From Acidipila rosea (GTDB lineage: Bacteria > Acidobacteriota > Terriglobia > Terriglobales > Acidobacteriaceae): a stretch of DNA of 64,000 nucleotides. Positions 26,186 through 34,119 of the stretch are shown here, one piece after another. Location: the NCBI RefSeq assembly GCF_004339725.1, contig NZ_SMGK01000004.1, positions 186,001-250,000 of the forward strand. Reading direction: 5' to 3'. The notes beneath the pieces were generated by a model. That model was not told the origin of the DNA and did no database searches. It saw only the letters and a program-made list of their open reading frames with translations. The first letter of the stretch is position 1. Each line of letters opens with the position of its first letter. A program made the position numbers and the translations under genes.

Positions 26186-27043
26186 ATGGTACGAATTGGC
26201 ACTGCTTTTCTGATTCTATGCATGGGCAGCATGGCGTTTGGGCAGCAGTCCAATCCCAACACCATCAAAAATAAACTTCAAACCCTGCGGCAAGTGCCCG
26301 ACGCCAGGCGCGGAGCCGCGACAAAAGATCTCGCCCTTGAAATACGGGCGCTCCCGCCCAGCCGCATGAAGGTTGCTCTTGCTGATGGGCTCGCGCGTCT
26401 TTCCACGGAAGGCGAGGAAGATACCGGCGTCATCCAGGAAGTGGCGACTACCCTCTCCAGCGCGCTCAAGGAGACGCCGATGGTGTCGAATAGCGCTAAG
26501 CCGAGCGAGCCATATTATGCGCTGGCAAAGCTGGTGCGATATGAGGGCGTTACCAGTGACATGACCGATCCACAGTACAAGCAATCGATGGAGATATTAA
26601 AAGCGCACGACGCCGATGCGGGAACATCCGATTTCACGCTCGAAGGCTACAACTTAAAGCAATTGGGCATGAAGAAAGTAACTCTCAGCAAGCTTCGCGG
26701 CAAAATCGTCCTCGTGAATTTCTGGGCCACATGGTGCCCGCCCTGCCGCGCGGAAATGCCGGACCTGCAGGCGATCTATAACCATTTCCAGGATCAACTG
26801 GTAATTCTGTCAATCACGGACGAAGAGCCGTTGAAGGTGGCCAGCTTTGTTGGCTCCGCCGGTTATAAGTACCCAATCCTGCTTGATCCCGGCCGCAAGG
26901 TTGCCAATGAATTTAGGGTAGATGCGATACCGCAGAGCTTCGTGTTCGATCGTAGTGGCAAACTCGTCGCACACTCGGAGGACATGAGAACGCAGAAGCA
27001 GTTATTGGCAATGTTGGCGCAGGCCGGGTTGAAGCCCGAGTAA
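26186..27043 (+). CDS. exported TlpA/thioredoxin-family disulfide oxidoreductase
   Basis: A 285-residue protein with a signal peptide MVRIGTAFLILCMGSMAFGQ. Residues about 30-140 are helical with no recognised domain. The C-terminal 140 residues are a TlpA-like thioredoxin fold with NFWATWCPPCRAEMPDLQ as the redox CxxC, and a cis-Pro loop at VDAIPQSFVFD. It probably reduces disulfides in the periplasm. The start at 26186 follows GGGAG at 10 bp; the frame is open 13 codons upstream. Downstream lies repeat copy A. It marks the left edge of the lower-GC accessory stretch. Confidence 0.85.
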   Translation: MVRIGTAFLILCMGSMAFGQQSNPNTIKNKLQTLRQVPDARRGAATKDLALEIRALPPSRMKVALADGLARLSTEGEEDTGVIQEVATTLSSALKETPMVSNSAKPSEPYYALAKLVRYEGVTSDMTDPQYKQSMEILKAHDADAGTSDFTLEGYNLKQLGMKKVTLSKLRGKIVLVNFWATWCPPCRAEMPDLQAIYNHFQDQLVILSITDEEPLKVASFVGSAGYKYPILLDPGRKVANEFRVDAIPQSFVFDRSGKLVAHSEDMRTQKQLLAMLAQAGLKPE

Positions 27044-27060
27044 GCGCCGCACTGGTAGCG

Positions 27061-27290
27061 AGCAGGCGGATCGGCCCCCGCCAAAGAAATCCACCCTCCA
27101 CCGTCCTGCACACTGCGCAGCGGCCGAGGAGCGCGTACCTTCCAAGCATCCTCGAGAGCCCCAGACGAATCAGCAGACTTTTGGATACCAATCTGCATCC
27201 ATGAGTGCATCGGCGATTGCTCATAAGTCGAGGAGCACTCAGGCCAGGATCACAAGTTCCTAGCGCGTTTATCGGGAGCAAGCCTGAGAA
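27061..27290 (+). repeat. modular intergenic repeat, copy A
   Basis: It carries module 2 (CACTGCGCAGCGGCCGAGGA at 27110-27129, continuing to about 27180), module 3 (ATGAGTGCATCGGCGAT at 27201-27217) and an end block GCGTTTATCGGGA. Module 2 aligns with copies B and C at roughly three of four positions or better. The 375-bp gap 27044-27418 contains only this element and no gene that I can see. It is called from similarity to the other copies. Confidence 0.7.
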
Positions 27291-27418
27291 ATGCGCGTAA
27301 CTTGCACTCGATCATCACGTTGGGCTGTTTTGTGAATAGATGTTTCTGACGGTGTGTCAACAGGGAGCGCTAGATTTCCAACCACATGGAAAGTTCGAGC
27401 ACCCGGGTCGTGGATGCC

Positions 27419-28882
27419 CTACCTCCAGTGAACTACATGTTGGTTCAGTTGATGCAACCAGTTTTGCCAGTCTGTTGACACAGCTTCTTCACCGAGTTTC
27501 CCTGCGGCTTTCTTAACAGCTTCTTTAGCGATTTGCTGGATGAAGTGAACGCTTTTTGAGAGTAGGGATTGGTCGGGATCTTGCCTGTGAAGCTCGCTGG
27601 TAGCAGAAAGGATCACAGCCTGAAGTTTAGTCTCCTCATCTGCTGGAAGCTGCAGGTCAGCACGGTTATCTACGATTTTCTCGAGAAGGGCGAGAATTGC
27701 GGAGTTATCACCGATGCTCTGGTGAAAATCCAGCTTGGATTCGCCTCCTGAAATCATCATCCCGGTGACCGGTGCGTTGAATACATTCTGGGGTGCTCCA
27801 GCGTGAAGCATTGCTGGAATGAGCTTTCCTATAAAGAAATTCTCAATATAAGTTTTCTCAATTCGCAAGCGCTCTGTTTCCTTTTCGCGCAGGGCGAGTT
27901 GCGCATGATAAACCTTCATGGCGTCGGCTCTGACGTTTTCGACTGTCTCGGGATCGGAGTCTGCGACGCTAATGGAGATTCTGGCGCCGCCGCCAGTTTC
28001 ATCGATCGATTTGAGACGAATACTGGTGTTTGGATGCAGTGTAGCTAGATGGTGAAGTAGCACAGGGAGCGTACTGATCTCGAAGGTGGAAACGCCACTC
28101 TGGTAGAAAAGTTCGATACATGTTTGCTCAGAGTGGAGTCGTTCAAACTCTCCGGGCGCGTAGAGAGTTGCATATTCAGCAGATTTGTCCCAGTAGACGC
28201 GTTCGCAGATAATTCCCTTAATCGACCAGCCTGCCCTTTGTGTCTCCCATAACTTTATGTCCGTCACTTTGGCACCGTCTAGTTTTGCGCCCTGAAGTGA
28301 GGATGAACGTAGGTCAGCTCCAGCCAGGTCGGCTCCACTAAGGTCAGCGGAATTTAGCTTTGCATCACTCAGATCAGCTTCGCAAAACTTTGCATGCTCG
28401 AGTTTTGCGCCAACTAGGTCCGCTCCACTGATGTCGGCTTCGCTTAGATCTGCCTCAACCATGCGAGCAGCAACCAGCTTTGCTCCACCCAGTTGTGTGC
28501 TCCGCAGGTTGGCGCCACACATGTTCGTATCAACCAAGAGGGCGTAGTCCAATGTTGCTTCGCTCAAGTTCGCGCCGCTGAGATTCGCCCATCGAAGATT
28601 CGAGTGGCTCAGATCCGCGCTACTAAGATTCGCGCCGCTTAGGTTTGCAGAGTACATGCGCGCACTACCGAGCATTGCTCCGCTAAGATTGGCCCCGCTC
28701 AGGTCTGCGTTATCTAAATTGGCTTCGAAGAAGTCCACCCCGCTCAAATCTGCATTGCTTAGCTTCGCATTCTGCAATTTCGCCTTCGTGAGATTGATTC
28801 CAATGTCAGGGTGTTGCTTAATCCACTCGTTCCATGCACCAACACCTTCCTGAAGCTTCGCAAGCTGATGTCGATTGGCCAT
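27419..28882 (-). CDS. pentapeptide-repeat protein with a novel C-terminal half
   Basis: A 487-residue protein. Residues 31-205 are about 35 tandem pentapeptides of the A(D/N)LxX type, predicted to form a right-handed quadrilateral beta-helix. YAPGEFERLH follows at 241-250, then a domain of about 240 residues with mixed strands and helices, lacking a motif that I recognise, ending in charged helices (KEAVKKAAGKLGEEA). There is no signal peptide. Pentapeptide proteins can mimic DNA or act as binding scaffolds; the role here is unknown. Its ends touch repeat copies A and B, unlike the neighbouring genes it lies on the minus strand, and its GC is lower than the core genome. Confidence 0.85.
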   Translation of the reverse strand: MANRHQLAKLQEGVGAWNEWIKQHPDIGINLTKAKLQNAKLSNADLSGVDFFEANLDNADLSGANLSGAMLGSARMYSANLSGANLSSADLSHSNLRWANLSGANLSEATLDYALLVDTNMCGANLRSTQLGGAKLVAARMVEADLSEADISGADLVGAKLEHAKFCEADLSDAKLNSADLSGADLAGADLRSSSLQGAKLDGAKVTDIKLWETQRAGWSIKGIICERVYWDKSAEYATLYAPGEFERLHSEQTCIELFYQSGVSTFEISTLPVLLHHLATLHPNTSIRLKSIDETGGGARISISVADSDPETVENVRADAMKVYHAQLALREKETERLRIEKTYIENFFIGKLIPAMLHAGAPQNVFNAPVTGMMISGGESKLDFHQSIGDNSAILALLEKIVDNRADLQLPADEETKLQAVILSATSELHRQDPDQSLLSKSVHFIQQIAKEAVKKAAGKLGEEAVSTDWQNWLHQLNQHVVHWR

Positions 28883-29067
28883 GCGGAAAGAATAGCAAAG
28901 CCAGGCCGGGCGCTCTCAAGAAGAGCGAGCGTTGAGAACCGCACTCCAAACATGTGGGTTAATGATCCGTTATCGCCACGTAATCATCGAGGGCCGGCAG
29001 TCACGGTAGGTTGGCAGGGCTCGCCGATCAGATTGCGCACGATTCTCGATCTCCGCTACGAGCTAAT

Positions 29068-29360
29068 GCACTCATCGCCCCAAGGTCGAGCCGCCCTTCT
29101 AGGACAAGTCCCCAATAAACGCCAATTTCGCTGCTCAGCAGGCGCGCCCAGCCCTGGCATCTGAAACCGCCGCCAAAGCAATCCACACTGCGCAGCGGCT
29201 GAGGAGCGCGTACCCTCCAAAACATCCTCGCGGGCCCCAGACAAATCACCAAATATCGGCCGACTCGTGGTTATCAACCCTGGTCAATGAGTGCCTCGGC
29301 GATAATTCGTAAACTCAAAGGCATCGCTGGCTACAACGGCGTTTCCCGGTACCGATCCTG
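29068..29360 (+). repeat. modular intergenic repeat, copy B (most complete)
   Basis: The fullest copy: module 1 from 29068 (CACTCATCGCCCCAAGGTCG at 29070-29089), module 2 (CACTGCGCAGCGGCTGAGGA at 29191-29210), module 3 (ATGAGTGCCTCGGCGAT at 29287-29303) and an end block near 29334-29350. GCACTCAT (29068-29075) and ATGAGTGC (29287-29294) are a perfect 8-bp inverted pair, hinting at terminal inverted repeats. The 694-bp gap 28883-29576 holds this repeat and no gene that I can support. Confidence 0.75.
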
Positions 29361-29576
29361 AAAATGACGCCGAAGTGTACTCCTATATAACTTCCGGATC
29401 GGCCACTAACCGCTCGCACGCCGAATCATCCGGAGAATTCTACGTTGCACAGGGATTTGATAGACTCGGGCCAAGACGCAAACTCGACGACAGTCGAACG
29501 TATATGAAGTCATCTCTTTTGAAGTAACCGCTCGCGAACGCCCTGGGGCTCGCCAGCCTTCCCGAGGAGCCTGTGG

Positions 29577-30410
29577 ATGAGTCCAGCGACGAAGATTTCT
29601 CCTGTTTCAACAAAGCCCGCAGCGTCCGCCAAGATCAATCAGCAGGAGACTCCTTTCGAAGCGCTGGCCAGCATCTGCTCAGTTCTGGTGGTGGGCCTAT
29701 TTATTCTGACCTTCTTAGCTCAGAACTACCTCATTCCGTCAGGCTCGATGAAGAACACGTTGCTTGTAGGCGATCACCTGCTCGTCGACCGGATCACGCT
29801 AATGCCGCCTGCTTCGTGGATGCCGCTCATCAGGTATCGCGAGCCGAGGCGCGGCGATATCGTGGTCTTCCTCAAGCCCGTCAATCAGCCTGGTATTGAT
29901 GCCACTGACGCCGACGGAACACCACAACACACCCCCCTGGTGAAGAGGTTGATTGGCGTACCGGGAGATCATATTCATCTACGCAACGGCATTGTGATTG
30001 TTAATGGTGTTGCACAGCCCGTGGGATTTGCGCAGCCGACGACGACGGATAACTTCAACGAGTTCCTCGACGATTTCCCCGCAGTACCTCCAGCCGAGGT
30101 GCCTGGCTCAGCAGAGTCGTGGGCCGTGAACTTCTCGAGTTATATCCAGGACGGCGACCTGGTGGTTCCACCCGGCATGTATTTCATGATGGGCGATAAC
30201 CGGCACAACAGCCTGGACTCGCGCTACTGGGGCTTGGTGCCGCGCGCTAACATACTTGGCCGTCCACTTTTCAACTATTGGTCGTTCAAGGCCGCAGATG
30301 GACAACTTGAACAAACAGGATTCAGTCACCAGCTCGCGTGGATCAGCCACGTTCTGGTGCATTTCTTCCCAGACACGCGCTGGAAACGCACTTTCCACGT
30401 TGTTCGTTGA
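29577..30410 (+). CDS. lepB: signal peptidase I
   Basis: A 277-residue membrane protease that removes signal peptides. One transmembrane segment lies at about 28-48; catalytic Ser57 is in PSGSMKNTL and general base Lys123 in VKRLIGVPGD. The GDNRHNSLDSRYWG box near residue 215 is diagnostic. GAGGAG lies 7 nt before the ATG, a strong ribosome-binding site. It is monocistronic, followed by repeat fragment E. Nothing indicates a specialised substrate; it may be an extra copy, since it lies in the accessory stretch away from other secretion genes. Confidence 0.95.
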   Translation: MSPATKISPVSTKPAASAKINQQETPFEALASICSVLVVGLFILTFLAQNYLIPSGSMKNTLLVGDHLLVDRITLMPPASWMPLIRYREPRRGDIVVFLKPVNQPGIDATDADGTPQHTPLVKRLIGVPGDHIHLRNGIVIVNGVAQPVGFAQPTTTDNFNEFLDDFPAVPPAEVPGSAESWAVNFSSYIQDGDLVVPPGMYFMMGDNRHNSLDSRYWGLVPRANILGRPLFNYWSFKAADGQLEQTGFSHQLAWISHVLVHFFPDTRWKRTFHVVR

Positions 30411-30495
30411 ACCGAAATTATAAGATCCCGATTTGATCTTGGTGCGCTCCGGTCGTATAACCGCCTATTCGGCAATTACTACTTGTGCACTACCC

Positions 30496-30560
30496 GACTC
30501 TTGGTTATCAAGGTTGCTCGGTGAGTGCCTCGGCGATTGGGTGCTCGTCATGCGAGTGTC
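30496..30560 (+). repeat. modular intergenic repeat, fragment E
   Basis: This fragment carries module 3 with its left flank: GACTC-TTGGTTATCAA then GTGAGTGCCTCGGCGATT (30521-30538), matching copy B (GACTCGTGGTTATCAA and ATGAGTGCCTCGGCGAT). The other modules are absent. It lies between lepB and the ArsR gene. Confidence 0.6.
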
Positions 30561-30636
30561 AGGATTCGGAGATCAGGGAGCAGAAATCTGGAATCGCCAG
30601 AATGCTAATTGACATTCAGTCGAAATCCACTACCAT

Positions 30637-30990
30637 ATGGTTGTGGATAGGCTGGGTACAACATTTGCGGCTTTGTCCGATCCAACCCGGCGGGCGATGG
30701 TCGAACGGCTCTCCCGCGGGCCTGCCTCTGTGCATGGCTTGACGGAGCCGTTTGCACTCTCGCAGCAGATGATTTCAAAACACATTGCCTATCTGGTGCG
30801 GGCGCGGATTGTGATCAAGACGAAGCGTGGACGAGAGAGTATCTGCACGCTCAGGCCAGAGGCGATTAAGACAGTCAGCGACTGGGCGCTCAGCTATCGC
30901 CGATTCTGGGAAGAGAGCTTCGACAAACTCGATGTAGTTGTAAATCAAATGAAGAAAGAGGAGGTCAGAGATGACAGAAAAAGCGGTTAG
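30637..30990 (+). CDS. ArsR-family winged-helix regulator
   Basis: A 117-residue DNA-binding protein. FAALSDPTRRAMVERLSRGPASV and LSQQMISKHIAYLVRARIV form the winged helix-turn-helix; the recognition helix is SQQMISKHIAYL. No metal-binding Cys motif (ELCVCDL type) is present, so a metal sensor is unlikely. It overlaps the AHSA1 gene by 20 bp, so it is in the common ArsR-SRPBCC operon type, where the regulator usually controls its own operon. Confidence 0.9.
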   Translation: MVVDRLGTTFAALSDPTRRAMVERLSRGPASVHGLTEPFALSQQMISKHIAYLVRARIVIKTKRGRESICTLRPEAIKTVSDWALSYRRFWEESFDKLDVVVNQMKKEEVRDDRKSG

Positions 30991-31477
30991 CGAAATTGAG
31001 CGGATGGTCATTACAAGAATTTTTGATGCCCCACGCGAACTGGTTTGGAAGGCGTGGACAGACCCGAAGTACATCATGCAGTGGTGGGGACCGAAGGGCT
31101 TTACTGCGCCGGTTTGCAAGATGGATTTTCGCGTGGGAGGAAAACTTCTCTGCTGCATGAGATCGCCGGATGGGCAGGAGGGCTGGAATGCGGTGGAATA
31201 CTACGAGATTGTTCCGTACGAGAAGATCGTTTCCCTGATGTACTTTTCCGACGCGGAGGGAAACAAGATTGACCCTGCGCAATTGGGAATAGAACCGGCC
31301 ATCGAGGGTGCTTACGACGTGGCTCTTTTTGAGGATCTCGGAAACGGCCAGACGAAACTCACCTTCATTGGAAATGAACCCTTGGAGAGCGCAAAGAACA
31401 GCGGTCAACTCGAGGGCTGGATCGAGATACTCGATAAGCTTGCTGCGGTTATTGGTGGGCTGGCGCAGGCGAAATGA
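30971..31477 (+). CDS. SRPBCC/AHSA1-domain protein
   Basis: A 168-residue single-domain protein of the AHSA1 START-like family (helix-grip fold with a hydrophobic ligand pocket). ITRIFDAPRELVWKAWTDPKYIMQWWGPKGF at the start and GWIEILDKLAAVI at the end are typical. No ligand can be predicted. The start overlaps the ArsR stop, which implies translational coupling. After it comes a palindrome and repeat fragment F. Confidence 0.9.
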   Translation: MTEKAVSEIERMVITRIFDAPRELVWKAWTDPKYIMQWWGPKGFTAPVCKMDFRVGGKLLCCMRSPDGQEGWNAVEYYEIVPYEKIVSLMYFSDAEGNKIDPAQLGIEPAIEGAYDVALFEDLGNGQTKLTFIGNEPLESAKNSGQLEGWIEILDKLAAVIGGLAQAK

Positions 31478-31524
31478 GAAGCTGAAGCTTGGACGATCGT
31501 CATGCGCGAGCTACGGAACGGAAA

Positions 31525-31592
31525 GGAAAGGCAGGCTATCTCGGAGCCCCCGGCCAGGGGCTCCGAGGCGGCTCAGTTGTAGCCTGCTTTCC
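31525..31592. repeat. long REP-like palindrome downstream of the AHSA1 gene
   Basis: The inner stem CTCGGAGCCCC (31540-31550) pairs perfectly with GGGGCTCCGAG (31557-31567), with a 6-nt loop. Outside it GCAGGCTA (31531-31538) pairs with TAGCCTGC (31580-31587), extended to 31525/31592 with one bulge. Further out, CGAGCTACGG (31507-31516) nearly mirrors CCGTGGCTCG (31630-31639). It could be a transcription terminator or a REP/MITE-like unit. The 356-bp gap 31478-31833 holds this and fragment F but no gene. Confidence 0.6.
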
Positions 31593-31659
31593 GTCGCCTG
31601 GCGGGATGGCCGCCTTTCCGGACAAGCGACCGTGGCTCGACGGTTGCCAACACGCCCAA

Positions 31660-31710
31660 GGCACTCATTGACCCAAAGGCCGGGCCGGGCCGCGTCCTCT
31701 ATCGATCCGT
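31660..31710 (+). repeat. modular intergenic repeat, fragment F
   Basis: It matches the start of module 1: CACTCATTGACCCAAAGGCC (31664-31683) compared with CACTCATCGCCCCAAGGTCG in copy B and CTCCCATCGACCCAAGGTCG in copy D. The similarity fades after about 45 bp. Weakest of the six. Confidence 0.4.
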
Positions 31711-31833
31711 GAATCAGCTGTTTACCGCTCAATAGGCCAACGGAAAAGCGAAGCGCATTTTTAAACGATAGGGTATGCTTTTTTTGCATCAATGTTTATG
31801 TGGTTATAGATTTGCGGCCATAGCGACGATCCC

Positions 31834-33810
31834 ATGAACAAGCCTACCCACGTATTCCCCTCGGACTTGTTGATTACCGGATCGAGCGAGATGGCTCGAC
31901 GCATTCGCGCATGCGACTGGTCGAGCACCCCTTTGGGTCCAATCGAAGAATGGTCTGAGACTCTGCTTGCAACGGTGAATCTCATGTTGCATTCGCCGTT
32001 TCCGACCATCCTCTCCTGGGGGCCGGAAATGGTGATCCTGTACAACGACGCCGTGATTGCAACTCTCACCGTCAAACATCCGGGCGCCCTTGGCAGGCTC
32101 TTTCGAGAGGTCTTCCAGGAGGCGTGGAGTCTTGTCGGTTCCGATCTTGAAGCCTGCTTCTACCGGGGGGAGACGGCTGTCCGGGACAACATGCTCATCC
32201 CTCTTCTCTTCAACGGAGTGCTCGAAAATCACTATTGGAGCTACTCCCTGATCCCCGTCTTTGAAAACGGTCGAATCGGAGGTGTGTATAACGCCTTCCG
32301 CAACGTCACCGAAACGGTGCTCAGTGCCCAACGCTTAAGCGAGAGCGAAGCGAAATTGAAGCTTGCGACTGAAGTTGCCGGGTTGGGAGTTTTCGTATGG
32401 GACACCGCTTCCGATCACGGGAATTGGGAGAACGACCGCATGTACGAGATTTTCGGACGGTCCCGCGAGGAGCCCCCGGTCAACAGCGCAACGTTCCTCT
32501 CCGAGATCCTCCATCCGGATTATCGTGATGCCTTCCGGGCTACCGTCGAGCGGACATTATGGAGCTGCGAGCGATTCCATTTTGAGGGCCTGATCTTCCG
32601 GCCCGATGGGGCCTTGCGATGTATCGAGGTCAACGGGAATCTCCAGCCTGCGGAGTCGGGATCGAGTGGCAGGATTCTGGGTACCATCCAGGATGTGACA
32701 GAAGTGCGGGAAACCGAGCGGGCATTGCAGGAGAGCGCCAAGCACCTTGGGGAACTTGCGGCGATTGTCTCTTCGTCTGAAGACGTCATTATCAGCAAGA
32801 ATCTCAATGGGATTATCACCAGTTGGAATGATGCAGCCACGAGAGTCTTCGGTTATACCGCAGAGGAAATGATCGGCGCATCAATCCTCACCCTCATTCC
32901 CGAGCATCTCCACGCAGATGAAAAGACGATTATCCAGAACATTCGTGCAGGCCGGCGTATCGAGCACTTTGAAACGGTTCGACAGACGAAAAGCGGAAAA
33001 CTGATCGATGTCTCCCTCACCGTGTCCCCCGTCAAGGATGCGAAGGGGCAGGTCATCGGCGCCTCGAAGATTCTTCGTGATGTTTCCAATCGCAAACGCA
33101 TGGAGCAGTCGCTGCTGCAGGCGGAGAAGATTGCCGCCACTGGACGTATGGCCGCAACCATTGCTCACGAGATCAACAATCCTCTTGAAGCGGTGATGAA
33201 TTTGCTTTACCTGCTACGGCCTAAGATCACCGACGAAGCGGGCGCCAACTTTCTCGCTACGGCAGAGGATGAACTCGGCCGCGTTTCCCATATCGCCAAA
33301 CAGACCCTCGGGTACTACCGCGAGCACGCCAACGCGAGCCCGGCCTCTCTCGGTGAGCTGGCGGAACACGCCCTCAGTATCTACGAACCGCGTTGCGCCG
33401 AAGCAGGCATTGCTATCAGGCAATCCCTGCCGCCTTCGCGAAAGGTGGTTCTGCGGCGTGGCGAGATGATGCAGGTGATCTCTAATCTCATCGTCAATGC
33501 GATCTATGCCATGCCCTCCGGAGGCATGCTTTCTGTCTCGGTTCACGATACTGAAAGCCCAGCCAGCGGTGTCGTCCTCACCGTTACTGACAGCGGCGTA
33601 GGAATACCCGCGGACGTTTTGCCAAAGGTTTTCGATGCGTTCTTCACGACGCGGTCTACCGTCGGCACAGGGATAGGCCTGTTCGTCGCGAGGCAATTTA
33701 TCGAGGGCCATGGTGGGCAGATTGAGATTGAGAGCAGCGTCGATCCGGAGCGGCACGGCACCACGGCTCGCGTATTCCTTCCTGCGCATACCAGGTATGA
33801 GCAGGAATGA
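31834..33810 (+). CDS. PAS-domain sensor histidine kinase, orphan
   Basis: A 658-residue soluble-looking kinase with three tandem sensor domains: a degenerate GAF/PAS-like region (about 40-160), a PAS with PAC (180-295) and a PAS with PAC (305-420). The H-box is MAATIAHEINNPLEAVMNLL with His445. The ATPase domain shows the N-box (QVISNLIVNAIYAM), DSGVGIP and GTGIGLFVARQFIEGHGGQ. No transmembrane segment is evident, so it is probably cytosolic. No response regulator is encoded next to it. It is flanked by repeat fragments F and C. Confidence 0.93.
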   Translation: MNKPTHVFPSDLLITGSSEMARRIRACDWSSTPLGPIEEWSETLLATVNLMLHSPFPTILSWGPEMVILYNDAVIATLTVKHPGALGRLFREVFQEAWSLVGSDLEACFYRGETAVRDNMLIPLLFNGVLENHYWSYSLIPVFENGRIGGVYNAFRNVTETVLSAQRLSESEAKLKLATEVAGLGVFVWDTASDHGNWENDRMYEIFGRSREEPPVNSATFLSEILHPDYRDAFRATVERTLWSCERFHFEGLIFRPDGALRCIEVNGNLQPAESGSSGRILGTIQDVTEVRETERALQESAKHLGELAAIVSSSEDVIISKNLNGIITSWNDAATRVFGYTAEEMIGASILTLIPEHLHADEKTIIQNIRAGRRIEHFETVRQTKSGKLIDVSLTVSPVKDAKGQVIGASKILRDVSNRKRMEQSLLQAEKIAATGRMAATIAHEINNPLEAVMNLLYLLRPKITDEAGANFLATAEDELGRVSHIAKQTLGYYREHANASPASLGELAEHALSIYEPRCAEAGIAIRQSLPPSRKVVLRRGEMMQVISNLIVNAIYAMPSGGMLSVSVHDTESPASGVVLTVTDSGVGIPADVLPKVFDAFFTTRSTVGTGIGLFVARQFIEGHGGQIEIESSVDPERHGTTARVFLPAHTRYEQE

Positions 33811-33859
33811 ATACGCGCCATCATTGACGCGCACCCGCACCCGCAGCTCCAGCGTCTGA

Positions 33860-34030
33860 GCCTCTGAGCTGAGGAGCGTGTACCTTCCAAAACGTCTTCG
33901 CGAGCGCCAGACAAATCAGCAAATGTGGGGCAAACTGTCGGCTGCCAGCCCCGCTCGATGAGTGAATTGGCGATTTGGCATCAACCCAGAAGCACCTCAG
34001 ACGAGAACGGCGTTTATCAGGACTTATCCC
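33860..34030 (+). repeat. modular intergenic repeat, copy C
   Basis: It has module 2 (GCTGAGGAGCGTGTACCTTC at 33868-33887, then CAGACAAATCAGCAAATGTG at 33908-33927), module 3 (CGATGAGTGAATTGGCGAT at 33956-33974) and the end block GAACGGCGTTTATCAGGA (34005-34022). It lies in the 309-bp gap directly upstream of the 1262-residue gene; nothing else was seen there. Confidence 0.72.
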
Positions 34031-34119
34031 CGTCAATGAGCTGAACGGGAGTCGATGCAGACGGAGCGAATAGCGTGCGATAACGGCAGTAGAATGGTTC
34101 GCATTCAGAAAGAAAACAA

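Noticed and set aside
29028-29252. Minus-strand short frames in the repeat copies sharing an EDVLEGTRSSA-like peptide.
   Set aside because: The similarity follows from the DNA repeat; the frames are not conserved between copies and lack start signals.
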